The notes: a model not told the origin generated them from the sequence alone. A stretch of DNA of 64,000 nucleotides from Parasponia andersonii (GCA_002914805.1 JXTB01000255.1:83489-147488), one strand, 5' to 3'. Counted from the stretch's first letter, positions 12,163 through 23,362 are shown. Translations and numbers: made by a program.

Positions 12163-12654
12163 TGTCAAGCGGTGGAACACGGTTTGGCTCCGTGTACAAG
12201 GCGCATTTAATACACGGTGAAGAGAAAAAAATATAGCCAATTAATATACCGTGTTCAAAACGTGTGAAGAGTTGGAGAGGGTTGGTTATCTCAAACCTAT
12301 AAATAAGGACCCTATTCCTCATTTGTTTTTATCCCCAGATAAGTGAGAAACACCGATTATAGTGAGAGTAAAATAGAGAGATTTTATTCTTTGAGAGTTA
12401 GAGAAAAATACAGTTTTTCTCTTGGGTGTATTCGGGGTCTGGGTGTGAGGAGTGCTGAGTGAGTGTTTGTAAACACTTGTAAAATTTCTTTTCTCCCTAT
12501 AGTAAAGATCTGCAGCAGCTCCGTGGACATAGCCAAATTGGTGAACCACACTAAATTTGTGTGTCCTATTTACTTATTTATTTTGGCATTATTTTTCACA
12601 TTTATTTTATCACTTCCACTATTGTGTGTTTATTGGGGAGGTTATTCCCTAACA
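12163..12654 (+). repeat. Ty1/copia-like solo LTR nested in the 5' LTR
   Basis: The insert starts TGTCAAGCGG, ends CCCTAACA and is flanked by CGACC on both sides (12158-12162 and 12655-12659). The 3' LTR of the host element has the uninterrupted site (cttcgatcctgcttgg), confirming a 492-bp insertion plus a 5-bp duplication. It contains a TATA box (cctataaataagg, about 12296) followed by a leader and a segment 'gtggacatagccaaattgg', typical of the R-U5 part of plant copia LTRs. With no internal region it is a solo LTR left by recombination. The short frames inside it are not genes. Confidence 0.85.
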
Positions 12655-12769
12655 CGACCCTGCTTGGAGTTCAGAGTACTTTGGGATAGTGAGGACACGT
12701 GGACAGTTGGATAGTATAGCATCGGCGGTTTAGAGACACGTGGACGGCTGGTGAGAAACTGCTCCAACA

Positions 12770-12795
12770 GTTTAGTGTCGTCTGTGGGAACAAAC
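12770..12795 (+). other. Family A primer-binding region
   Basis: Immediately after the LTR end ...CCAACA comes gtttagtgtcgtctgtggga. The 'tgtcgtctgtgggaa' core resembles the leader 'gccgtctgtgggaa' found next to the 5' LTR in Tat-lineage elements, where minus-strand synthesis is primed. The matching tRNA cannot be named from this sequence alone. Confidence 0.5.
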
Positions 12796-12963
12796 GGTTG
12801 AGTGTGAGAAAAAGAGTAAGAGACTCGCGATCGCACTCTCCACGAACAAAAAGCCATACAACGTCTGATGGCACTCTCAAGGATGACAACCAAGAGCACA
12901 CGTCCCGATGCCGAAGGGAGCTCCCGAGAAGCACGATTGGATCTGGAGCAGAAGCTGGATTAG

Positions 12964-14350
12964 ATGCTTGTAGCCCTTGCTGAAGCAAACTGGAAGGCAG
13001 ACATGGCCCACGAAGCCATCCTGGGTTTAAGGGAAAAAGTCGCAGAGGTACACAGAGATAACGCCCGCCTCGAAGGGCTGCTAGCGAGCGAAGACAGGAC
13101 CCAGCGGAGAGAAGATTTTGATGAAGAGGTCCATCAAGAATTCGGAAGTCAACCGCGAGGAGAAGCACCCGCACCCTGTGGATCGTGTATGCAGGGGGCA
13201 CGTCAAAGCCAGTCGAGACCCTTCCAAACTAGGGGTGCAATGGGCGAAAGACGCCACGGAAGCCCAGGAGGTACGCCTCCTGACTGGAAGCAAGAGATGA
13301 TGGCGGAGTTGGGTAAGAGATTCGGGGCCCATCACAGCCAGAACCCCGACAATCTGGCAGAGCAAACCGTGCGAGGGATCAATCGGACGGCCTTCGCTGA
13401 CTGGATCTAGATTGAGCCCAGGCCGAGGGACTTCACGACCCCGACCTTCAGGCCATTCGAGGGAAAAACTGACCTCCTCGACCATATATACCACTTTCAG
13501 CAGAAGATGGCTTTAGAGACCAGGGACGAGGCCGTGATCTGTAAAGTCTTCTCTATGACCCTGGCAAGATCAGCCTTGCTGTGGTTCAAGCAGCTCCTAG
13601 AAAAATCCATAAATGGGTTTGAAGATTTCTGCAAACTCTTCTTGAAGCAGTACGTGGGTGTACGGAGACAGCAAAAAATCATGCGAGACCTGGACCGATT
13701 AGAGTAGGCCGCAGATGAGTCTCTGCGACAGTACCTCTCGCACTTCCTCCAGGTAATGTCCTTAGTCCATAATGCTGACTCGGTCCAAGCTGTAGGCTCA
13801 TTTGTCAGGAGCCTGCAGCCAGGATCAATGCTATCGGACCACCTCCTCTTGAATCTTCCATACGATATGGCGGACATCCAAGCGAAGTCGGAGGGGGTAT
13901 TCAGGGTGCTGGAAAGCCACCAGAAGGAACCCAAAACCTCCGCCGCGATAACAACGACATCGGTACAAATCCCGGCTTCGCAAGGGGTGAAGAGGCCCTC
14001 GCGGGGCCAAGGGCTGGCCCCGAAGCAGGAAGCCCCTAACCGTGATAGTCAGGAAGATGGCAAGAGGAGGAAGATATCTCGCGACCCCCTACCGAGGTAT
14101 GAGCTCAACACACCGATCGACGTGATCTACCTCCAAAACAAGGACAGGGGCATTTTCAAAGACCCGCCCAAATCTGGCTTCTCTAAGCATATGAAGAACA
14201 GGAGCAGGTATTGCCAGTTTCACAAAGATTTCGGGCACGACACCATCCGCTGCTGCAGCCTTTATGCACAGGTCATGATGGCGATCCACGCTGGCAAGTT
14301 GATACAATACGTGAAAACTGGCAGAGCCCAGCCATTGGAAGACGTCACTA
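12964..14350 (+). pseudogene. Family A gag (interrupted)
   Basis: Successive frames encode one Gag-like protein. The first part (12964-13410) is hydrophilic and ends at a TAG. Next comes a retrotransposon-gag core (about 13435-13707: 'FRPFEGKTD...DHIYHFQQKM', 'WFKQLLEKSINGFEDFCKLF', 'RRQQKIMRDL') with a second TAG at 13705. The last part starts within 13756-14997 and carries a zinc-knuckle-like CxFHxxxGHxTxxC motif at about 14212-14256. Gag would build the cytoplasmic particle that packages element RNA. Two stops prevent a full-length product. Confidence 0.75.
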
Positions 14351-14589
14351 GGTCTGAAAAAGGGAAGCAGATCCAAGCCTCTGGGTCAGGAGAGCAGACC
14401 CTGAGGATAGTGCCGACCATAGTGGGCAGGCCAGAGCCGACCCAGGATCAAGAGGAGAGGGAGGAATGCCTCAAAAGAACTGAGGGAAGGGTGAAATGCC
14501 TGAGGGGGATGGGCAATTCTGTCAACCATTTGACATCGGGAGAGTGCCGCACCTCTGCCGCCCCCATCGTTTTCACCCAGCAAGATCTA

Positions 14590-14997
14590 ACTACGGTGCG
14601 CCAGCCTCATGACGACCCCCTGGTGATTAAGTTGCAGATCGGCTCTGCATTGGTCGGGAGTGTCCTGATCAACGGTGGCAGTAGCGTCAATATCCTGTTC
14701 CTCAGCACATTCGAGAATATGGGTCTGGATCGAAGTGCGCTCAGGCCGACCTGTCAGCCGCTGTTCACTTTCGACAGCACGAGGGTCTGCCCTTTGGGCA
14801 TTGTGACCCTGAATGTCTGCGCTGCTGAGAAATGCTTAGACGTGGATTTCGTAGTCATTAACTGCCAGTCCTCCTTCAACGTCATCATGAGAAGGGGATG
14901 GATCCACGCCATGCATGGGGTCGCTTCCACCCTCTACCAGGTCTTAAGATGTCTATCAAAGAACGGTACCTACACGATAGATATCAGGGGAGACTAG
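14590..14997 (+). pseudogene. Family A aspartic protease domain, active site altered
   Basis: The open frame that starts at 13756 continues into a retropepsin-like domain with 'DPLVIKLQIGSALVGSVLI-N-GGSSVNILF' spacing and a downstream 'VINCQSSFNVIMRRGWI' block. The catalytic Asp of the usual D-G-G-S-S motif is Asn (codon aac at 14671-14673). This should abolish proteolysis. The domain normally matures the Gag-Pol polyprotein. The frame ends at a TAG at 14995 before the RT frame resumes. Confidence 0.7.
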
Positions 14998-15102
14998 GCC
15001 TCTGCAAAGAATTGCTTTTCAGCCACACTGAGGGGAGCCGACGCAGGTGCAAGCACCGCAACTAGGGAAGGATAGCAATCAAAGGACTGCCTGCTAGCGT
15101 AC

Positions 15103-16425
15103 ATGAAGCGAATCGAAGAGGAATCTGACGGTCCGGAATCCACGATCGAGGAGCTGGTAGCGGTCCCTTTGAAAGAGGCAGAGCCGGCGAAGGTGGTTCT
15201 ACTTGGGGCCTTACTAGCCGAGGAGCAAAAGAACGAAATGTTGGGAATCCTGAAGCGGAACGAGGACCTCTTCGCGTGGTCCCATGATGACATGCCCGGG
15301 ATAGACCCCACACACACCTACCACCAGCTGAACATAGATGACAATTTCCCGTCAGTCAGGCAGAATCCCCTAAGGTTCACACCAGAGAAAAACAGGGTGA
15401 TCAACAAAGAGGTAGAGAAGCTGCTGGAGAACGGTCTGATTAGGGAATGTGTGTACCTACGTTGGGTCTCCAACCCGGTAGTGGTGAAGAAGAAAAATGG
15501 CAACGACCGTATTTGCATAGACTTCACCAATCTGAACAAGGCCTGTCCGAAGGATAGCTTCCCCCTACCAAGAATTGACCAAATGGTAGATGCGACGGCG
15601 GGATTCAACAGAATGAGCTTTTTGGATGCCTATTCCGGGTACAACCAGATCCCCCTGTACGCGGAAGACCAGATCCATACGGCTTTTATCACGGAGCGGG
15701 GTCTGTACTACTACAGGCGTATGCAGTTTGGCTTGAAGTACGCGGGGGTAACCTACCAAAGGTTCATGAATAAAATGTTCGCCGGGCTATTAGGGGAGAC
15801 GATAGAGGTCTATATTGACGATATGGTCGTGAAGAGCAGAGAAGATTCAGACCATCTGAGACACCTAGACAAATGTTTTCAGATTCTGAGGCAATATCGG
15901 ATGTGTCTGAATCCCAAGAAATGTGCGTTTGGGGTGTCCTCCGGTCAATTCCTGGGACATATCGTGAGCAGGAGGGGTATTGAGGCAAACCCGACCCAGC
16001 TGACCTCGATCGCAAATGTGCAGAGATCCTCGACCGTTCTGGAGGTCCAACGCCTGGCCGGAAAGATAGCCGCCCTAAGCCGATTCGTCTCCAAGATGTC
16101 CGACCGGTGCAAGTCTTTCTTCCAATGCTTGAAGAAAAGCTCTACTGTCATTTGGGGGGAGGAACAGGATAGGGCACTGACAGATCTCAAGATGTATTTG
16201 AGTCACCCACCTATCTTGGTTTCCCCAGCAGAAGGGGAGCACTTGTATGCCTATTTAGCAGTATCCGAAGTAGCGATCAGCACCGTACTGTTCATCGAGG
16301 AAGACGGCAAGCAGAAACCAGTATTTTACATAAGCTGCATGCTCTTGGATGCCGAGACACGATACAGTGTGGCAGAAAAGCTGGTCCTTGCTCTTGTCAA
16401 CATTAAAAGGAAACTACAGCAGTAG
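15103..16425 (+). pseudogene. Family A reverse transcriptase and first RNase H
   Basis: A 440-codon open frame carries a Ty3/gypsy RT in good order: 'VKKKNGNDRICIDFTNLN', 'FPLPRIDQMVD', 'LDAYSGYNQIP', 'MQFGLKYAGVTYQRFMN' and the catalytic Y-I-D-D at 15811-15822. The thumb and connection follow ('LGHIVSRRGIEANP'), then the start of RNase H. The frame stops at a TAG after 'KLQQ' (16423-16425), and homologous sequence continues with further stops. RT catalytic residues look intact, so this is the best-preserved part of the element. It is nonetheless severed from gag, protease and integrase. Confidence 0.8.
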
Positions 16426-17060
16426 TTTGAGGTACACTCGGTCACCGTGTATACGGATTTCCCTATCCGTCAAATTTTGGCCAAGCCAGACTTGTCGGGA
16501 TGATTGACCAAATGGGCCATCAAGCTGGGAATATACGATATCGAGTATCGGCCTAGAGCAGCAAAGAAAGAACATGTCATGGCGGATTTTCTGGTGGAAA
16601 TCGAATCCTTCGGCGAGCAGCATGACCCATGTCAGATGTCTCAACTCTGCCCCCCTTCAACAACCTAGACGCTTCACACCGATGGATCCATGAATGCCTC
16701 AGGGTCAGGTATCGGGATAGTCTTGCAGACCCCAACGGGTCTCAGGAATGAGAAGGCGTTGAGGCTCGGCTTCTAGGCGACTAAGAATGAGGCGAAGTAC
16801 GAAGCACTGCTGCAAGGCCTTGAGCTGGCACTGCACTTCAGAGTGGAGGACATTGCAGTTAGACCGACTTGCAGTTGATCGCGGGTCAGGTCAGGGGAGA
16901 CTTCGAAGTAAAAGAATCGAGGTTGCACAGGTACTTCTCTAAGGTAATGGGGGCAAAAGCTCATTTTGGCAATTTCAATATCGAACCAATCCCCAGGGAG
17001 ATGAACTAGAGAGCCGACGAGCTAGCTAAGAGTGCGTCAATTGGGGGTACGGGTGGAAGC
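16426..17060 (+). pseudogene. Family A second (archaeal-type) RNase H remnant
   Basis: After the RT frame closes, the sense strand still encodes 'FPIRQILAKPDLSG' and 'TKWAIKLGIYDIEYRPR'. A second RNase H follows, with 'HTDGSMNASGSGIGIVL' near 16675 and 'KNEAKYEALLQGLELAL' near 16785. An extra RNase H in this position is the hallmark of the Tat lineage. Stops occur near 16502, 16668 and 16774, and a frameshift near 16863 separates the block carrying the third acidic residue. It is inactive. Confidence 0.7.
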
Positions 17061-17149
17061 ATAGAAGTTCTCCTAGAAGGCGAGAGCATGGAAGACCCCC
17101 CGCAGACCCCTGCGCACCATGTGTTCGTAACCGAAACTGCTGACGAAGG

Positions 17150-18374
17150 GTGGAAGAAGCCCATCACCCAGTATTTGAAGTTGGGGAACCTACCCGTGGA
17201 TCCCCAAGAAGCAAAGTCGGTCAGGTTGAAGGCAGCCAAGTACTCGATTGTCGAGGAATGATTATACAGGAGATCGACGATGGGACCATGCTGCAGTGCA
17301 TAGGTCCCGACAGAGCACAAAAGTTAATGGAGGAAATTCACGAGGGAGTATACGGCAACCACTCTGGCGGACCAGCCTCGCCCACAAGGCTCTAACGGCT
17401 GGATACTTCTGGTTATACATGATGATAGAGGCGGCTCGATTCGTCAAGAAATGTGATAAGTGCTAGAGGTTCGCCCCAATGAAATGCCAACTTGCGGAGG
17501 TACTTCATTCGAATATAACCCCCTGGCCGTTTGCCAAATGGGGTCTGGACATCGTCGGAGAGCTCCCCAGAAGTCCAGGGGGAAGGAGGTATGTCCTGTT
17601 GGCCACGGATTACTTCACCAAATAGGTAGAAGCTGAAGCCTACACGACCGTTAGCAAGACAGACACGATTAACTTCATCTGGAAGAACATAATCTATCGG
17701 TTCGGGATTACGAAAGAGATACACGCCGATCATAGCACACAGTTCCAAAATGCTAAGGTCAAGGAGCTGTGCGAGCTGTATGATATAAGGCTCAGTTTCT
17801 CTTCCGTGAACTACTCTCAGGGGAATGGTCAAGCGGAGGCAACAAACAAAGCCATATTAAGCAACGTCAAAAAGAACCTACAGGAGGCTAAAGGCAAGTG
17901 GTTAGAAGAGCTGCCGGCCGTTGTATGGGCTCATCGAACCACGGGGCGGAGGTCGACCGGAAGAACGCCATTCACCATGGTCTATGGATCAGAGATTGTG
18001 ATCCCGACAGAGGTCGGCCTCCCGACCCTCCGCTCTGAAGTGGTAAAAGATGCCCCTTAAACGAACTCCAGCTAAGCTGCAACACAGACCTCCTGGAGGA
18101 AACGAGAGACATGGCCCTGGTCTACTTGGCTTTATACCACCAGCAGGCTAGGTCCTACTATGCAAAAAAAGTTAGTGCTCGATGGTTCGATGCCGGGGAT
18201 TGGATCTTAAAAGTTAGAATAGGGAATTCCTCGAAACTGGACTCCAATTGGATCGGACCCTATGAAGTGATCAAAGCACTCGACAATGGTGCGTATATCC
18301 TGAAAGAGCTCAAGACCGAAAAAAACCTGTCGAACACGTGGAACGCTCAGCACATGAAAATATATCATGTGTAA
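17150..18374 (+). pseudogene. Family A integrase remnant
   Basis: A zinc-binding block (H...H in 'EIHEGVYGNHSGG', then 'CDKC' near 17452-17463) is followed by a DDE core with 'LATDYFTK', 'HADHSTQF' and 'NGQAEATNKAI'. The last frames (17806-18060 and 18111-18374) end in a C-terminal module 'FDAGDWILKVR...LDSNWIGPYEV' and stop at 18372-18374. At least two stops (17464, 17623) and several frame changes break the gene. Integrase would insert the cDNA into the genome. Confidence 0.75.
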
Positions 18375-18494
18375 GACATATGTATATGATGTAAGACCAT
18401 GAGAATGCTTATATTATTGAAAAGCTTAAATCCAAAATAGGTCAAGTTCCCTTTTTGCCGCATGGATTCATCTTATGGATTGCTATACAAAAGG

Positions 18495-18716
18495 GGGTCT
18501 GCCCACAGTGGCAGACCCCACACACTATTCATGCGTGAGACCCACGGGAATGGGTCTGCCCACAGAGGCAGACCCAATGTTTTGTGCTGCAATGGAAAGG
18601 GTCTGCCCACAGAGATAGACCCGATGTTTTATGCTGCTACGGGAAAGGGTCTGCCCACAGAGGCAGATCCAACATTTTGTGTTGCCACAAAAAAGGGTCT
18701 GCCACAGTTGCAGACC
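18495..18716. repeat. Five-unit array of short hairpins
   Basis: Five units begin at about 18495, 18552, 18599, 18647 and 18694, so the spacing is about 47-57 bp. Each contains ggtctgcc, a six-base spacer cacagt/a, and ggcagacc, an inverted repeat that can form an 8-bp stem; units 3 to 5 have single changes. The array begins about 120 bp after the pol stop. The overlapping plus-strand frame (18462-18884) is a by-product of the repetition and has no domain. Confidence 0.85.
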
Positions 18717-18740
18717 ATATGCACTACTCACGCAATAAAT

Positions 18741-19250
18741 GATCGTACTATGGGAGTCACATCGCTCGTCGATGACCCGAGAAAACGTACGAAGAGGAAA
18801 CCGCTGTGCAACAAAAACTTGCCAGCAGACCTCAAAAATGATCGTACTATGGGAGTCACGTCGCTCGTCGACGACTCGAGATAACGTACGAAGAGGAAAC
18901 TACTGTGCAATAAAAACTTGCTAGCAAACCTCAAAAACGATCGTACTATGGGAGTCACGTTGCTCGTCGACGACCTGAGAAAATGTACGAAGAGGAAATG
19001 GCTGTGCAACAAAAACTTGCCAGCAGACCTCAAAAATACTCGTACTATGGGAGTCACATTGCTCGTCGATGACCCGAGAAAATATACGAAGAGGAAATAG
19101 CTGTGCAACAAAAACTTGCCAGCAGACCTCAAAAACAATCGTACTCTGGCATTCGAATCGTGCAAAAAAAAATGCTTGCCGCTGACCCGAGAAAACGTAT
19201 GAAGAGAAAGGGGGTGTACAATCCAAAAGCTTGCCAGCGGACCCCCCAAG
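18741..19250. repeat. Tandem array of about 98-bp units (five copies)
   Basis: Copies start near 18741, 18840, 18939, 19036 and 19137. Each holds 'tcgtactatgggagtcac', 'gctcgtcgacgac', 'acgaagaggaaa' and 'aacttgccagcagacctc'; the last unit is degenerate. The array lies between pol and the antisense ORF. In the Tat/Ogre group this 3' untranslated region is known to carry tandem repeats that can expand into satellite DNA. Frames of 60-173 aa over this region on both strands are artefacts of the repeats. Confidence 0.85.
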
Positions 19251-20006
19251 GAATATTTTTAGCTACATGAAGAGCTAAAGGAAAGCAGGGTCGGGATCCA
19301 CCCATTGGAAGTGGACCCTCCCTAAGGAATGTTTTGGCTACACAAAGAGCTAAAAGGAAACAGACTCTAGCTGGAGGATGATTTTTTCTTGCATGAACAG
19401 GGTGTGAATGGATTTAGAGTCTACCCGTTGGAAACCAAACCAAACGTGAAGACAGAAATCAAGATTAAAGCCAGTTTATTATGTCCTAAAAATACAAAGT
19501 GAGTGGTTAATAGTGGTGCGCACTCATAAACCCTACTTGCGGGACACAGGTCTAGAGCGGACTCTTAAGGAGACGTCGGAGTGATAATGCCCTGTTTGTT
19601 CCCGGTAAGAGCCAAGCCCAGGCCTTCTCCTTTGCAACGATGGGTCTAAACAATGGTCGACCAATCCTTGGGGCTGGTTCTGAGCACGGTCCCATTTGGG
19701 GTCAGAAAAATCCAGCCACACGCATGGGTCGAACTCTGCCAAAACAAGTTATAACAAGAGTTATGCCTCCATGAAACCGGATGGATCGAAACTTGCACCC
19801 CTATCTCCGGAACTAATCTTGGCAGTCATGACCCGAGGAAGACTCATTAATAGTCCGAAATCGAGACCATACAGTTATTTATACAGACGATTAGACGCGG
19901 TCAACAAAGAAAAAGAAAACAGACTAAAGAGAATTGCACGATTCTTATTATTTATGCGAAGGATTACAACGAAGGTTAGCATTACAAATGTGCAAAGTTA
20001 GAGACC

Positions 20007-23000
20007 TTAGTTACCTCCGTCCATGAGAGCGCGGCCAATCCCGATGTTGGGACCGGCCCCGAAGAAGGGTGGCATGGCAGGGTCGGACTCATCACTAGAT
20101 ACAATGACCGCGCTAGACCCTTCATCGGTTGAGACCCCAAGGCTAGGCTGAATGTCAAAGGCTTCCGGAGTTCGATCTGGCGGACCAGAAGGGGGGATAA
20201 GCTCTATGGTGCTAGGAGCAGATGTAAAGGGCCTGTGCTTTTCCGCGGCAAGCATCTCCAACACGTCAGCTGGGTATGTGATACAGATCTCATCCCCGAG
20301 CTGCTACATATAGTGCTTGATGGAGTAATGGTCCCTCTCGACGCATTTCTGATCGTCAAATTGGTCTGCCATCACCACCTCAGCGTGACTTTCAAACTCC
20401 CTATTCACACAGCTAGACCTGTAACTTTCCACAAAAAGGACGTCCACCTACCTCTGATACCTCGTTTTTAATTTCTCCGCGTCCACCAGCCTATCCTTCA
20501 GCGCCGCCAACCTGAGCTCCGCCTGCCGCTGTGATAAGTCGACTAATAAAGAGTTAATACCAGCGAGGTCCTCGCAGTGTTTACGAGACATCTCCACCTG
20601 AGCACCCATCAGATTTTTGTGATCCAAAAAGAGATATCGGTTTACCTCATGGGACCGGTCAAGTCTACATTGCAGAGAGTGGGCCTCTAGCTTGGCTGCC
20701 GCCTCAGCTTTTCTCGCTTCCTTGATATCTTCAGCAGTCTTGTCACGAGCAATGAAGGCTAGTCCCATCTCTGCCCCCGCGCTCTGTAAGTCCTGCTCCT
20801 TGATCCTTAGCTTGCCCTGGGCCAGTCTAGCGGCTTCGGATTGGGCAAGTTTGTCAGCCTCCGCCTGAGCCAGTCTCGCAGCCAGCTCCTCGCGTCTGGT
20901 CCTCTCGACACTCAGAGCATGAGCCACCGCACTGCTGACCCTTGCCTCCTCAAGGCTCTGATATATATCGAAGTCAGACCTTAATTTTGCGAGGGCGGCC
21001 TCACTGTGCTCAGCCAGTGCAGAGTGGGAACTCAGCTCCTTGGTCAGATCCCTGACATGAGAAGAGTAGAAAGACTGGATGGCAGCCAGCTGCAAGTTAA
21101 ACAACAAAAGGGGGGTCAGCGTTTAGCAAAGATGTTGAAAAATATAGAAGTAACCGAGTAGAACAAACCTGTGTGAAGGTGCGGTTGCTGACAAGCTCGA
21201 CATTCTCCAAAGAGAGTGTCTCCAGCTCCGGCTCTGTGGCTGGACCCTCCCTTTGGGCGTCGCCCGCACCTGGGGAACACGGCCCTGCCCTACTGGCCAT
21301 AAGGGCACCCTCTCCGCCTGCCGGGCACGCATCCGAGGCAACGGCGATAGGGACTGAGGGAAGTTCGGCGCCATCAGGATCACCATCGACCATAGTGGGA
21401 GGCGGTGCATCTCCTCTGGGCAGGCTGCTGCGTGCCGACCTTTTTCTCTATAGAAGGGTCAGCGTCGCCCCATCGTCGTCACTGTCAGACAAGGGGGTGA
21501 CCCTGCCCCTCTTCTCCACCCGGCCCTCTTCTTCGTTGGACAAGCCGACCTCGCGTTGCCGCTTTATGGGGACTGGGGGAGGGGAGGATAGTCTAGATTT
21601 CAATCTCAGAACCCCCCCACTGAGCTCGGCGATCTCTCCACTAAGGCTAACAGTGCTCGATTTCGAACCAAAGTCAGGGGTGGATGAGATTGCTGCAGCA
21701 GACCCCCCAGCCGGACTCAGGGCCATCTCTTCCCCACGCACAATCTGGGTGACAGACGGTCCCCTGGATAGAGGTCCACCTGCATCGGAGCAGGAGACCG
21801 CTGGTTTTTCTCCTCCCGAAAGCACCATGAGGCGCCAGCCAGCGGGTGCCTTGGTGCGAGCCTTGAGAGCCGCGGCTCGCCCCTTGACGGGTGAACGGTC
21901 AGCCGATGGGCCTATCTTAGAACCTGCGGAGAAAATATAACATGTTTAACTCATGGCCACAATCCAACCCACGAAATACAAGGATGCGAAAACGAACTCA
22001 CCCTTGGCCTTCTTGGGGGCGGCGGCCTCCTCACTGCGGAGCCTGATGCATTCCATGGCCACAAGCCTCATAGTCTCCTCGAGCTCATGGCTAGACGGTG
22101 CCACCAGGTCGTTGGAGCCTGCTAGTTGGCTTGAAGCCATAACCTACCGACCCACCATGGCAATTCTGTCATGCTTATCCCGGCAGAATCGGTTCAGGGC
22201 AGAGGCGTCAAGTCGGCTCTGCATGTGCTTAGTGATGACCCAGGTATCCAGAGGGAATGGGAGGTATGAAACCATCCTGGCCATCATGTTCATCACCAGG
22301 GGGTTGAGGATGGCCTGGATGTGCCGGCAATCCCCGGGAAATCTGAAGATTATGATCCCCTCCAGGCCTTTGAGATATCTTGCCGACAAACGCGGCTCAA
22401 ACTTGCTCTCTTCTGCCGAGGCTGCACAAGACAAAATAACATGAGCAATAGCATCGAGAGAAAGCACAGACCCAAAAATCATGACCTAACACTTACTCTG
22501 CAAGAAAGTTGAGGGAACTTGGAAATGCTCTCCATTCACACAAGGGAAGCACCACGCCCCTCCAACAGCGTATAGCCTGGCGTGAGAGTCCCATTGTTTG
22601 TCTGACCGCGGCAATCCCTAAAAGATGTGACGTCCTAGCAGCGGTTGGAGATAGAAGGTGGAATAGGAGCCTTTCTTGGGGATGAGGATAAGCTTATAAG
22701 CATAAAAGACCACCTCCAGGTCGATATGCATATTATAAATAACTGACAAGGTAGAAAGCCCCATCAGAATCATGATCCCATTTACATTCAATTGCATCAG
22801 ATGGATTCCCGTCAGAGCAAAGAATTGGTGGATCAGGAGAGGAAGAGGGAATCGCAGCTAGTCCAGATACTTTCTGCCCAGGACGATGGAACCCTCGGGG
22901 ACACAAGGACGAAGATACCAGTCCGCCGGGCCCTTAACCCGTTGTAACGTCACTCCTCCAGGGAGGCAGATCTGCCTCCTCAGTGAATCCAGCTCTGAAT

Positions 23001-23040
23001 CCACGACGGGGAGTAATTCTTGGTTTTGACTCGAAGCCAT
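20007..23040 (-). pseudogene. Family A antisense extra ORF, five exons, degenerate
   Basis: Reading the minus strand, canonical GT-AG introns join 23040-22497, 22421-22002, 21923-21169, 21089-20452 and 20418-20007. The start ATG gives 'MASSQNQELL'. Exon 1 has the 'RFPLPLLIHQFF...GIHLMQLN' pattern seen in plant ORFs annotated as putative gypsy-type transposon (Transposase_28-like) proteins. Exon 2 is hydrophobic/basic. Exon 3 is Ser/Pro/Gly-rich with a basic 'PIKRQR' and an acidic 'LSDSDDD'. Exon 4 is a long alanine-rich coiled coil ('LAARLAQAEADKLAQ'). Exon 5 ends 'GRALMDGGN'. In-frame stops occur at about 22858, 22620 and 22141, and one in exon 5 near 20306. Such antisense genes between pol and the 3' LTR occur in Tat elements; their role is not established. 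Confidence 0.65.
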
Positions 23041-23362
23041 TGTTCCGAATACAACTGAAAGAACCAAAGTCTCTAGAGAGGAAGAAAATGGAAACCCTAG
23101 GATTTTATGAGGCTAGAACGAGTGAAGATTTTAGTAAAGTGACAAATGAATACAATTGCGGCTTTTATAGAGGGGGAGCCGAAGAGTTTTTCTGGAAAAT
23201 GAGATAATAAGGAGACCGAATAGTCGGAACTTCAAAATTCAAATAGGTTTCGTGATATAGGATGGCGTGCCTTTGCATCGGTAAAGGGGGAACCACGTGC
23301 ATCCCTCGGATTGGAGGAACAGATAAACGATTTCCCCACTTGATAGATACAAATCCATCAAG

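Larger units (their letters stand above)
11429..12769 (+). repeat. Family A 5' LTR (enlarged by a nested solo LTR)
   Basis: It begins TGTGGGACC and ends CCAACA, with the target duplication TATCC just outside. Without the 492-bp solo LTR and its 5-bp duplication it would be 844 bp, close to the 857-bp 3' LTR. It differs from the 3' LTR in three ways besides substitutions: a shorter TA tract near 11954, a 26-bp-arm hairpin (11965-12028), and the nested insertion. A TATA-like ctataatgac lies near 11840. Confidence 0.9.

Noticed and set aside
12671..13494. Minus-strand frames of 137-176 codons opposite gag
   Set aside because: They lie in GC-rich retroelement DNA opposite the recognisable Gag frame, contain no domain and end without regard to element structure. 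They are antisense shadows.
18728..19249. A 173-codon minus-strand frame and similar frames on plus
   Set aside because: They are produced by translating the ~98-bp tandem repeat; the 'protein' repeats with the DNA period and has no family resemblance.
18495..19250. CRISPR-like array
   Set aside because: The repeats are regular, but the 'spacers' are themselves conserved, the genome is eukaryotic and no cas genes exist. It is a retroelement tandem array.
21123..21410. Alternative minus-strand frames across the start of the coiled-coil exon
   Set aside because: They cross the intron predicted at 21168-21090 and are explained by reading through it.
21173..21940. A 255-codon plus-strand frame within family A
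   Set aside because: It is opposite exon 3 of the antisense ORF. The antisense reading has matching splice sites, a basic motif and continuity with the coiled-coil exon, so the plus frame is taken as the shadow.
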